From assembly GCF_029392895.1 (NCBI RefSeq), contig NZ_CP114200.1, positions 8,190,501-8,254,500 of the forward strand: a DNA stretch of 64,000 nt, given 5' to 3'. This DNA comes from Streptomyces sp. 71268 (GTDB lineage: Bacteria > Actinomycetota > Actinomycetes > Streptomycetales > Streptomycetaceae). Of this stretch, positions 35,988 through 43,738 are shown piece by piece. The position numbers and the translations under genes were made by a program. The stretch's first letter is position 1, and every line of letters starts with the position of its first letter. The notes beneath the pieces were generated by a model. That model saw only the letters and a program-made list of their open reading frames with translations. It was not told where the DNA came from and ran no database searches.

Positions 35988-37232
35988 TTAAATCGCGGTA
36001 AATACTCCAATCCCATTGGGGATGGCTCGCTCAACACCCCCTGACGGGTTGTTACGCACCGCCGGACCTGGCGTTCCCGGTTCACGCGTCACCATCGTGG
36101 CCGAGCCTCCGCCGTCGAGATTCACCGCGTCGTCGGCGCCCAGGGCGAGCATCAGTTCGGCCAACTCGGCGATGGTCAGCCCCGCGCGGTATTCGGGTCG
36201 GCCGTCCAGCGACAGCAGGTACACGCGGTGCCCGCCCGCGCCGATGCCGGCGGCCGAGCGCACGGCCGGCGTGGCGTCGTCCAGGCCCGCCAACGGCCGC
36301 TGGCCGCGCGCGATTGGATAGCCGCCCACCGCGAAGGCCAACGGGCCCGGTCGGCTGGCGGTCAGCGCGTGCCGCACCGACACCCGGTCACCCACCTTGA
36401 GCCCGCGCAACGACGCGGCGCCCGCCTCGCGCCCCACCAGCACCACCGAGTCCGTGGCCACCGGCCCCCGCCCCGGCGTCGTCGCCACCTGACTCACCCG
36501 ACCCTTGCGTACCGTCACCTCGTACGTGTCGCTGCTGCACGGCGCCCCACGGTCGGTGTCGGTGCCACACGTCGCCCGCACCCGGGAGGTCTGACCCCAC
36601 GCCGTGGTGAACGCCCCGATCCCGTTCTCCGCCAGCGCGTACTGGTTCAGGCCACGCAACGCCAACGAGCCGTGCGGCGTGCGCACCGTGCCGCGCAGGC
36701 GCAGCCGGTCGAGCCGCGCGGTGCGGTTCTTGCCGACCGCGATGACGTCCTCGGTGCCCGTGCCCGGCGGCAGCTTGGGCCCGAACCGCTGGCCCAGTGG
36801 CACGGCCCCCTTGAGCCGGTGGCCCGCGGCGATCGCCGGTCCCACCGGCGCGCCGGTCGCCTCGACGCCCGGGTGCTGGTTCTCGTTGATGTTGAAGAAG
36901 TCGCCGTTGACCGCGGCCACGGCACCCCGCCGGCCCGCGAGTTGCGACAGCGGCGCCCGCGCCCCCACCGCACCCGGATGGACCAGGTCGAGCGAGAGCC
37001 CCGGCGTCCGCAGGTCGATGGAGAGCAGGTGCCCGTAGGCCGTGCCGTGTGAGGAGGTGACCGAGAACTCCCGGTACTCCACGCCGGGCGCGATCGTCGC
37101 GCGCTGGGTGAAGCGCGGCCCGGCATCGGCCGCGCCGGCCACCGGCGCACTGACCAGCCCCCCGCCCAGCAGGGCCAACCAGGCGACCACCACGCCCAGT
37201 GCCGCGCGCCCACCACTCACCCGTGCCCTCAT
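35988..37232 (-). CDS. Secreted phosphodiester glycosidase (NAGPA domain) protein
   Basis: The 414-residue precursor has an N-terminal signal/anchor (GGRAALGVVVAWLALLGGGL, Ala cleavage region) and a NAGPA-type domain: LSIDLRTPGLSLDLVHPGAV, GAVAAVNGDFFN, FAVGGYPIARGQRPL, and the hallmark DDAVNLDGGGSATMV, ending SGGVERAIPNGIGVF. The family includes the enzyme that uncovers mannose-6-phosphate in animals; bacterial members probably act on wall or exopolysaccharide phosphodiesters outside the cell. ATG 37232 is chosen over a TTG nine codons upstream. It runs in the same direction as the encapsulin genes, but a hairpin intervenes. Confidence 0.88.
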   Translation of the reverse strand: MRARVSGGRAALGVVVAWLALLGGGLVSAPVAGAADAGPRFTQRATIAPGVEYREFSVTSSHGTAYGHLLSIDLRTPGLSLDLVHPGAVGARAPLSQLAGRRGAVAAVNGDFFNINENQHPGVEATGAPVGPAIAAGHRLKGAVPLGQRFGPKLPPGTGTEDVIAVGKNRTARLDRLRLRGTVRTPHGSLALRGLNQYALAENGIGAFTTAWGQTSRVRATCGTDTDRGAPCSSDTYEVTVRKGRVSQVATTPGRGPVATDSVVLVGREAGAASLRGLKVGDRVSVRHALTASRPGPLAFAVGGYPIARGQRPLAGLDDATPAVRSAAGIGAGGHRVYLLSLDGRPEYRAGLTIAELAELMLALGADDAVNLDGGGSATMVTREPGTPGPAVRNNPSGGVERAIPNGIGVFTAI

Positions 37233-37441
37233 GCTCGCCCCATTCCCTGCCTCGGCCAACCATCGCTACCGAAGGCATCCCCACACGGCGCGGCGGAGGC
37301 CCAGAACGGCAGGGAAATGGCTGACGACCACCTGCGGAACTCTCCGCGCGTCACTGTCGGGCGCCCTCGGCGCGACCGATACTCACTGGCGTCCGTCGTG
37401 CACCCCCGGCCCCGCGCCGGGGCGAGAGCCAGGAGGCCGCC

Positions 37442-38302
37442 ATGCCCCACAGCACCCGACGAGCGTTCGTCGTCACCCTCGGAGCCACCGCCCTGGCGGG
37501 CGGCATCGCCGCGCCCGCGTACGCCGAGGCACGGGGCGGCCACCCGGGCGGCAAGCCGCCGCTGCGCCAGGCGCACGCGCACAACGACTACGAGCACCCC
37601 CGCCCCCTGCACGACGCGCTGGCGCACGGCTTCACCAGCGTCGAGGCCGACATCTGGCTGGTGGACGGTCAGCTCCTGGTCGCGCACGAGGAGGCGGAGC
37701 TCGACCCCACGCGCACCCTGGAGCGGCTCTACCTGGACCCGCTGCTGCGCCGCGTACGGGCGGGCGGCGGGCGCGTCTACCCGGGCCACCGCCAGTCGCT
37801 GCAACTGCTCATCGACATCAAGAACCAGGGCGACGCCACCTACCGGGTGCTCTCCAGGCGGCTGCGCCGCTACCGCTCGATGCTGAGCTTCACCGCCGGC
37901 GGACGGGTCTTCGAGGGCGCCGTCACCCCGGTCATCTCCGGCGACCGGGCCGCCCGGCCGGCGATGGAGGCCGAGCGCGTGCGCCACGCCTTCTACGACG
38001 GCCGCCTGGACGACCTCGGCACCGGCGTGCCGGCCTCCTTCATCCCGCTGATCAGCAGCAACTGGACGCAGAGCTTCACCTGGTCGGGCGTGGGCCCGAT
38101 GCCCAGGGCCGAGCGCGCCAAGCTGCGGCAGATCGTGGACACCGCCCACGCGCGACGCCAGCGGGTGCGCTTCTGGGCCACGCCCGACCAGGCGGGCCCG
38201 GCGCGGGACGCGGTCTGGAGCGAGCTGCTGGCCGCGGGCGTCGACCACCTCAACACCGACGACCTGGCCGGCCTGGAGGCGTTCCTGCGCGCGGCCCGCT
38301 GA
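37442..38302 (+). CDS. Exported PI-PLC/GDPD-like phosphodiesterase
   Basis: The 286-residue precursor has a short signal with a twin-Arg start (STRRAFVVTLGATALAGGIA) and probable cleavage at AYA. The mature part resembles phosphatidylinositol-phospholipase-C/glycerophosphodiesterase barrels: QAHAHNDYEHPRPLHDALAH with catalytic-type His residues, GFTSVEADIWLVDGQLLVAH, LLIDIKNQGDATY, VRFWATPDQ and GVDHLNTDDLAGLEAFL. The AGGAGG site before ATG 37442 is excellent. It diverges from the NAGPA gene; both are exported phosphodiester-acting enzymes, which suggests related substrates. Confidence 0.85.
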   Translation: MPHSTRRAFVVTLGATALAGGIAAPAYAEARGGHPGGKPPLRQAHAHNDYEHPRPLHDALAHGFTSVEADIWLVDGQLLVAHEEAELDPTRTLERLYLDPLLRRVRAGGGRVYPGHRQSLQLLIDIKNQGDATYRVLSRRLRRYRSMLSFTAGGRVFEGAVTPVISGDRAARPAMEAERVRHAFYDGRLDDLGTGVPASFIPLISSNWTQSFTWSGVGPMPRAERAKLRQIVDTAHARRQRVRFWATPDQAGPARDAVWSELLAAGVDHLNTDDLAGLEAFLRAAR

Positions 38303-38509
38303 GCCCCGCTCAGCGGACGCGGACGGAGGACGACTTCGCTGGCACCGCATCTATGCCGGACGTTCCCGCGCTCATCGGCCCATCGTAGGAGCGCGGGGCG
38401 CGGCGCGCCGGCTGGCCCACTGGCGCGGGTGCGCGACGCCGGGGCCCCGCCGCAGGGGGTGGCGAAAATTCGCTGGCCCCACGGCGGGGCCTCGCGCATG
38501 CTGGCCGCC

Positions 38510-38998
38510 ATGCAGATCAACATTGCCACCGCCGACGACTGGCCGGCCATCTGGCCCTTCCTGCGGGAGATCGTCGCCGCGGGCGAGACCTACACCTATC
38601 CGCGTGACCTGAGCGAGGACCTGGCGCGCGAGATGTGGATGCTCGCCCCGCCGAGCCGCACCGTGGTGGCCGTCGACGAGGCGGGCACGGTGCTCGGCAC
38701 GGCGAAGATGAACCCGAACCACATGGGCCCCGCCGCGCACATCGCGAGCGCCAGCTTCATGGTCGACCCGCGGGTCTCCGGGCGCGGGGTCGGCCGGGCC
38801 CTTGGCACCTACGCCCTGGACTGGGCCCGCGCCGAGGGCTTTCGCGCCATGCAGTTCAACGCGGTCGTGGAGACCAACACCCGGGCGGTCGCCCTGTGGA
38901 AGTCCCTGGGCTTCACCGTCATCGGCACGCTGCCAGAGGGCTTCCAGCACCCGACCGAGGGCTTCGTCGGGCTGCACATCATGCACCGCGCCCTGTGA
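38510..38998 (+). CDS. GNAT-family N-acetyltransferase
   Basis: The 162-residue protein is a complete GNAT domain: INIATADDWPAIWPFLREIV, TVVAVDEAGTVLGTAKMNPN, the acetyl-CoA loop VSGRGVGRALGTYALDWA, and NAVVETNTRAVALWKSLGF for the final strand-helix unit, closing VGLHIMHRAL. The acceptor is unknown. The start may be ATG 38510 or ATG 38498; neither has a strong ribosome site and the longer open frame to 38429 looks non-coding. It is followed by the VOC gene with a gap of 109 bases. Confidence 0.88.
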   Translation: MQINIATADDWPAIWPFLREIVAAGETYTYPRDLSEDLAREMWMLAPPSRTVVAVDEAGTVLGTAKMNPNHMGPAAHIASASFMVDPRVSGRGVGRALGTYALDWARAEGFRAMQFNAVVETNTRAVALWKSLGFTVIGTLPEGFQHPTEGFVGLHIMHRAL

Positions 38999-39107
38999 CC
39001 GCCGACCGACGCCGTACGGGCCCCGCGCGGCCGGGCGGCTCCGGGCCGGCGCGCCCAGGCCGACCGCCGGCGTGCGCGCCGACGGCGCGGTGGGCAGGCG
39101 CCCGCAC

Positions 39108-39500
39108 ATGACGACGCCCCCGCACCCGACGACGTCCCCGCCCATGCGGCTCACGGCCGTCACCCTCGACTGCCCCGACCCGCAGGCGCTCGCCGCGTTC
39201 TACCAGCGGGCCACGGGACTCACCCCGCACCCCGCCTCCAACGCCGACTTCGCCGGGCTCACGCGCGCGGACGGACTCGTCATGGGCTTTCAGCGCGTCA
39301 CCGACCACCGGCCCCCGCGCTGGCCGGACCCCGCCGCGCCGCAGCAGTTCCACCTCGACTTCGCGGTCGACGACCTCGACCGGGCCCGGAGCCGCCTGGT
39401 GGAGCTGGGCGCGCGCGAGCCGGCGCACCAGCCGGGCGGCGAGCGGTGGCGGGTGCTGCTCGACCCGGCCGGCCACCCCTTCTGCCTGACCACCTGGTGA
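39108..39500 (+). CDS. VOC-superfamily (glyoxalase-like) protein
   Basis: The 130-residue protein has the paired beta-alpha-beta-beta-beta modules of the VOC fold: LTAVTLDCPDPQALAAFYQR at the start, a mid strand FHLDFAVDDLDRARSRLVEL, and the C-terminal RVLLDPAGHPFCLTTW. Such proteins bind metal and act as lyases, dioxygenases or resistance binding proteins; this short single-domain type is common and uncharacterised. ATG 39108 begins a disordered Pro/Thr lead of about 13 residues; the internal Met just before RLTAV is an alternative start. Confidence 0.85.
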   Translation: MTTPPHPTTSPPMRLTAVTLDCPDPQALAAFYQRATGLTPHPASNADFAGLTRADGLVMGFQRVTDHRPPRWPDPAAPQQFHLDFAVDDLDRARSRLVELGAREPAHQPGGERWRVLLDPAGHPFCLTTW

Positions 39501-39526
39501 GCCGCCGGCGGCGGCCGCCGACCGGG

Positions 39527-40969
39527 TCAGCCGGCGCCGAGCAGTGTGCCGGCGCCGGCCAGCGTCGCCGCGATGCGCTCCAGCGCCGCGTCGTCGCGCG
39601 ACACGGCCTCGTACGACGGCCCGTCAGCCGTCGCCCAGCGCCGGGCCACGGCCACCGGGTCCTCGCCGAGCAGCAGCCCGGCGGCCTGCGCCGCCGAGCC
39701 CAGGGCCACCAGGTCGTGGGCGCGCGGCACGCGCACCGGGCGACCGCTCAGCCGCTGGATGGTGGTGCGCCACGCGGTGCCCCGCGCGCCGCCGCCGATC
39801 AGCAGTAGCGGCGTCCGTGGGTCGGCGTCCGGGCCGAGCACCGTCTCCAGCGCGGTGAGCAGCGCGTACACCGCGCCGTCGTACGCCGCCTGGAGCACCT
39901 GGCCCGGGGTGGTGTCGTGGCGCAGGCCGTGCAGCATGCCGGTGGCCGCGGGCAGGTGCGGGGTGCGCTCCCCGTCGAGGAAGGGCAGCACGGTCACCGT
40001 GCCGCCGGGCTCCACCGCCTCGCGGTCGCGGCCGAGCAGGGCCGCGAACCGGTCCACGGCCAGGGTGCAGTTGAGCGTGCAGGCCAGCGGCAACCAGGCG
40101 TCGCGCGCGTCGGCGAAGCCGGCCACCGTACCGGTGGGGTCGGTGGGCCGCTGGTCGGAGACGGCGTAGACGGTGCCGGAGGTGCCGAGGCTGAGTACGG
40201 GCTGTCCGGCGCGCAGCCCGAGCCCGAGGGCCGCCGCCATGTTGTCGCCCGTGCCGGTGGCCACCAGCGCGCCGGCGGGCAGCGGCAGCCCGGGCAACTG
40301 GCGCACCGTGCCCGCCGCCTCACCCGGCCGCAACACCCGGGGCAGCATCCGCGTCGTCAGCCCCACGTGGTCGAGCACCCGCTGGTCGTACTCCTGGCGT
40401 TCGGTGCCCCACCAGCCGGTGCCTGACGCGTCCCCGCGGTCGGTGACGGCCTGGCCGGTGAGCCGCTCGGTGAGGTAGTCGTGCGGCAGCCGGACCGCCG
40501 CCGTCGCGCGGGCCGCCGCGGGTTCGCGCTCGCGCAGCCAGGCCCACTTGGTCACCGTGAAGGCCGGCGGTGGCACGCTGCCCAGCCGCTGCGCCCATGC
40601 CCGCGGGCCGCCCAACTCGCTGATCAGCCGGTCGCGTTGGTCGGCCGAGCGCACGTCGTTCCACAGCAGTGCCGGGCGGACGGGCTCGCCGGCGGCGTCC
40701 AGGGTGACCAGGCCGTGCTGTTGCGCGCCGACCGAGACGGCGGCGGCCTGGCGGGCGTAGTCGCCGCACTGCCCGAGCGCCTCGCACAGCGCCGTCCACC
40801 ACTGCCGGGGGTCGCTCTCCTTGGCCGGGCCCGGGCTGAGGGTGTGCGCGGCCCGGCCACGGGCGAGCACCGTGCCCGTCGCGGCGTCGACGGCGAGCAC
40901 CTTGGTGGACTGGGTCGAACTGTCCACCCCGATGACGAGCGGTCCCTCGGGTACGGCGGCCACGGTCAT
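39527..40969 (-). CDS. xylB: Xylulokinase (FGGY family)
   Basis: The 480-residue kinase phosphorylates D-xylulose (or a similar ketopentose) with ATP. Motifs in order: the phosphate-binding VIGVDSSTQSTKVLAVD, AVSVGAQQHGLVTLD for the sugar site, DRGDASGTGWW with the catalytic Asp, GTGDNMAAALGLGL, LSLGTSGTVYAV, LPFLDGERTPHLPAATG, and LLLIGGGARGTAWRTTIQRL. A GGAGGAGAG site precedes ATG 40969. It is not beside a xylose isomerase gene, as streptomycete xylB often is. Family 2 encapsulin loci include xylulose kinases among reported cargo classes, and a shell locus lies about 3.7 kb away, but no targeting extension is obvious at either end. Confidence 0.9.
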   Translation of the reverse strand: MTVAAVPEGPLVIGVDSSTQSTKVLAVDAATGTVLARGRAAHTLSPGPAKESDPRQWWTALCEALGQCGDYARQAAAVSVGAQQHGLVTLDAAGEPVRPALLWNDVRSADQRDRLISELGGPRAWAQRLGSVPPPAFTVTKWAWLREREPAAARATAAVRLPHDYLTERLTGQAVTDRGDASGTGWWGTERQEYDQRVLDHVGLTTRMLPRVLRPGEAAGTVRQLPGLPLPAGALVATGTGDNMAAALGLGLRAGQPVLSLGTSGTVYAVSDQRPTDPTGTVAGFADARDAWLPLACTLNCTLAVDRFAALLGRDREAVEPGGTVTVLPFLDGERTPHLPAATGMLHGLRHDTTPGQVLQAAYDGAVYALLTALETVLGPDADPRTPLLLIGGGARGTAWRTTIQRLSGRPVRVPRAHDLVALGSAAQAAGLLLGEDPVAVARRWATADGPSYEAVSRDDAALERIAATLAGAGTLLGAG

Positions 40970-41050
40970 GCGCTCTCCTCCAGGCTGGCGGTGCCTCGGC
41001 GTCCGCTGCGGACGGTCGTGCATGGTATCCGCCGGGAGAGGGCGTGCGGC

Positions 41051-41085
41051 GGGCCAACGGTCCAGCGTGTGGCGACCGTTGGCCC
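41051..41085. terminator. Hairpin terminator after the YceI gene
   Basis: A perfect 12-bp stem (41051-41062 with 41074-41085) with an 11-base loop lies just past the YceI stop and about 80 bases upstream of xylB, both on the minus strand. It should separate the two transcripts. Confidence 0.75.
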
Positions 41086-41102
41086 GTGATCCGCCGGGTG
41101 AG

Positions 41103-41978
41103 CTAACCCTCGGGGACCGCCTGGATGTCCAGCTCGACCCGGATGGTCGCCCCGACCACCGCGATGCCCCGAGCGAGCATGGTGCGCCAGTCGAGGGTGA
41201 AGTCCTCACGGTGCAGCTCGGCCGTCGCGCTGCACGCGGCCCGGGTCTCCCCGGCGATGCCGGTGCCAAGGCCCAGGTAGCGGGTGTCGAGCGCGACGCT
41301 GCGGCTGACGCCGTGCAGGTTCAGGGCGCCCTGGACGGACCAGCGGGACCCGCCGCGGTGCACGAAGCGCTCGCTGGCGAAGTGCATGGTGGGGTAGGCG
41401 GCGACGTCGAGGAAGTCCGCCGAGCGCAGGTGGTCGTCGCGCTGGCGCACGTTGGTGTCGATGCTCGCGGTGTCGATGGCGACCTCCAGGTGGGAGTCCT
41501 CCATCCGCTTCCCGACCATCAGGGTGCCCTGGAACTGGTTGAACCGGCCGTGCACGGCGGCGAGCCCGATGTGCCGCGCGACGAAGCGCACCGCGCTGTG
41601 GTCGGGGTCGATGCGCCACGCACCGGGCGTCGGCAGGGAGGGCTGCGGGGCGAGGTCCATCGCCACCGAGTCGACGGTGGTGCGCACGCCGTCGGCGGCC
41701 AGGCAGTCGCGACGCACGGGCTGGTAGCCGTCGGAGGTGATCGAGAGGCCGTACGCGCCGGGCCGCACGGTCGTCGCGAAGCGGCCGTTGGGGTCGGTCT
41801 GGCCGCGTACGACCTCACGGCCTTCGGCGTCGCGAACGGAAACTTCGGCCCGGGGGAGCGGGAGCCGCACCGGGTCGAGCACCAGACATTCCAGCGACCC
41901 GGAGCCCGGTGGCAGGGGCATGGCCTCCCTCCCCGTAACGCGGTGACGACGGCGTAGCAGGGCAAATGCCATTCCCAT
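41103..41978 (-). CDS. YceI-family protein with N-terminal carboxypeptidase-regulatory-like domain
   Basis: The 291-residue protein joins two domains. An N-terminal Cna/transthyretin-like beta-sandwich (about 28-95) shows GSLECLVLDPVRLPLPRAEV, GQTDPNGRFATTVRPGAYGL. A YceI lipocalin-like domain (about 118-291) follows: WRIDPDHSAVRFVARHIGLA, VHGRFNQFQGTL, IDTNVRQRDDHLRSADFLD, YPTMHFAS. YceI proteins bind isoprenoid-like lipids. No signal peptide is seen, so it is probably cytoplasmic, unlike most Gram-negative members. ATG 41978 or ATG 41972 may be the start; GAGAGG lies just upstream. Confidence 0.88.
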   Translation of the reverse strand: MGMAFALLRRRHRVTGREAMPLPPGSGSLECLVLDPVRLPLPRAEVSVRDAEGREVVRGQTDPNGRFATTVRPGAYGLSITSDGYQPVRRDCLAADGVRTTVDSVAMDLAPQPSLPTPGAWRIDPDHSAVRFVARHIGLAAVHGRFNQFQGTLMVGKRMEDSHLEVAIDTASIDTNVRQRDDHLRSADFLDVAAYPTMHFASERFVHRGGSRWSVQGALNLHGVSRSVALDTRYLGLGTGIAGETRAACSATAELHREDFTLDWRTMLARGIAVVGATIRVELDIQAVPEG

Positions 41979-42054
41979 GGCCTCTCTGGAGCAGTAGGTG
42001 GTTGAAGGTGCGACCACCGCATTGTGTCATCAGAAAGGACAAGGCCATGCAAGA

Positions 42055-42084
42055 CCCCCGTCGCCATTGCAAACGGGACGGGGG
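42055..42084. terminator. Hairpin downstream of the SWIM/SNF2 operon
   Basis: CCCCCGTC (42055-42062) pairs with GACGGGGG (42077-42084) across a 14-base loop in the 317-base gap between the SWIM-protein stop (42296) and the YceI start (41978). It may end the helicase operon. The rest of the gap holds the YceI promoter region and no credible gene. Confidence 0.55.
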
Positions 42085-42295
42085 GCTTCGGCCGACGGCA
42101 CGCCCCGCGACGGGCTGCCGGCCCCAGGATCGCCAAGGCCGTCGCGGGGCCGCCGAGGCCGACCGGTGGGCCAGTCGGCGCGTACCGCCCCGGCAAGGCG
42201 GTGCGTTCTCGACGGCCGGTCCCGACGTGGGGCGGCGGACGTGGCCGCCGCGCGCGTGCGCCGCCGCGTCCGCGCGTGTGCCGCCGGCCGGTGGG

Positions 42296-43738
42296 TCAGT
42301 CGGCGCGGAGCGCGCCGGCCAGCGCCGTCGCGGGGTCGGTGGCCGCGGGCCCGGCCGGGTACCAGCGGCCACCCTCCTCGCGGTACGGCCACCAGCGTCC
42401 GTCGCGGCCGTAGCGGAGCTGGGCCCGACCGTCGTGCGCCGTCCACCGGTTGCCGTCGGCGCGCAACCGGGGCCGGCCCGCCTCGTCCTCCCACGCCCGG
42501 GCGAGCTGTGCGCCGGCGCGCGCCAGCGCCTCGGCGTCCGGCGTCCACCGCTCGTCGAGCACGGCCAGCGCGTCGCGCCCGCCGTACTCCCAGGCCCGTA
42601 CGGCCCGGTCGAGGTCGGCGCCGTCCCGGCCGCAGCCCGCCGCGAGCCGGGCCAGGACGCGCGGACCCGGCCCGGTCGCGGCCAGTCGCACCGCGTCCTG
42701 CCACACCGTGAGCTCCGCGGGTACGGGGGCGTCGGCGTGGCCCGGCGCGTACGCCCGCGTCAGCAGGTGCCGCGCCCGCACCGCGGCGTCGGCCGCCAGG
42801 AACTCCAGCGCCTCCGCGTCGGGGACGGGCACCCCGCCCGCCGGCGGATCGGCCGGCGCCTCCTCGCCGTGCAACCGGGGCGGGCGGCCCGGCTCCGCCA
42901 CCGGTGGCGGCGGCGCGGGCAGCGGAGCGACGGCCAGCGCCTCCGCGAACACCTCACGCGCCGGGATCGTGCGCGGCGCCGGCGCGCCGCTCGCGCGCTG
43001 CGGAGCGTGTGCGGCGGCGCGCACGGCCGAGCGCGCCTGCAGGTCGTCGAGCAACTCCCGCTCGCCCCGCCCCCGCAGCAACAGCAACACGAACGGGTCC
43101 TGGTCCAGCAACCGGGCGAGCTGATAGCACAGCGCGGCCGTGTGCGGGCAGTGGTCCCACGCCTCGCAGCCGCACTCGGGCTCCAGGTCGCCGATGCCGG
43201 GGAGGAGTTCCACGCCCGCCGCGGCGGCGTCCTCCACCAGGTGCGGCGGCATGTCGCGGTCGAGGAGCGCGGCGATGTGCCCCGCCCGGTCGGCGACCAT
43301 GTCCAGGAACCGGTCCCACTCGCCCGGGGTCAGCTCCCGCAGCAACACGTCCGAGCGGTACGGCGTGCGGTCCCTGCCCCGCACCACGGCGGTGACGCGT
43401 CCGGGCCGGACGCTCACCGCGCCGACGGCGCCCTCCCTGGCCTGCTTGCGCCCCTTCTTGAGCTGCTGGTTGTCCAGCGCCGTGTCCTCAAGGGCCTTCA
43501 GCCACGCCAGGCCCCACCACGTCTGGGCGAAGCCCCGCCCGTGCGCGGGCGGCAGCGCAGCGAAGATGCGCTCCACCGCCCCGCCGCCCGCGGGCCGCCC
43601 GGGCCTCGTCTCGGCCTCGTCCCCGTAGGGCTCGTCCGCCGCCCCCTCGTACGCGTCCTCGTCAGCCCCGTCGTACAGCTCGTCCTCCTCGTGTCCGTCG
43701 TGTTCAGCGTGGATAGCGCTCAGGTCGTCGGGGGACAT
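42296..43738 (-). CDS. SWIM zinc-finger protein, partner of SNF2 helicase
   Basis: The 480-residue protein starts with a very acidic segment (about 1-45), then GFAQTWWGLAWLKALED and AREGAVGAVSVRPGRVTAVV, and a SWIM zinc motif of the CxC...CxH form (Cys-Gly-Cys, then His-Cys-Pro-His in CGCEAWDHCPHT). The C-terminal half is Ala/Pro/Arg-rich with little recognisable structure (WRWPY-like WWPYREEGGRWYP). SWIM proteins of this type are encoded next to SNF2 helicases in many bacteria and presumably act with them on DNA or protein. ATG 43738 overlaps the helicase stop (ATGA), so both are co-translated. Confidence 0.88.
   Translation of the reverse strand: MSPDDLSAIHAEHDGHEEDELYDGADEDAYEGAADEPYGDEAETRPGRPAGGGAVERIFAALPPAHGRGFAQTWWGLAWLKALEDTALDNQQLKKGRKQAREGAVGAVSVRPGRVTAVVRGRDRTPYRSDVLLRELTPGEWDRFLDMVADRAGHIAALLDRDMPPHLVEDAAAAGVELLPGIGDLEPECGCEAWDHCPHTAALCYQLARLLDQDPFVLLLLRGRGERELLDDLQARSAVRAAAHAPQRASGAPAPRTIPAREVFAEALAVAPLPAPPPPVAEPGRPPRLHGEEAPADPPAGGVPVPDAEALEFLAADAAVRARHLLTRAYAPGHADAPVPAELTVWQDAVRLAATGPGPRVLARLAAGCGRDGADLDRAVRAWEYGGRDALAVLDERWTPDAEALARAGAQLARAWEDEAGRPRLRADGNRWTAHDGRAQLRYGRDGRWWPYREEGGRWYPAGPAATDPATALAGALRAD

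Noticed and set aside
40970..41269. In-frame N-terminal extension of xylulokinase, considered as an encapsulin targeting domain
   Set aside because: A GGAGGAGAG ribosome site directly precedes ATG 40969, the extension crosses a strong terminator hairpin and the YceI gene, and its composition is that of a shadow frame.
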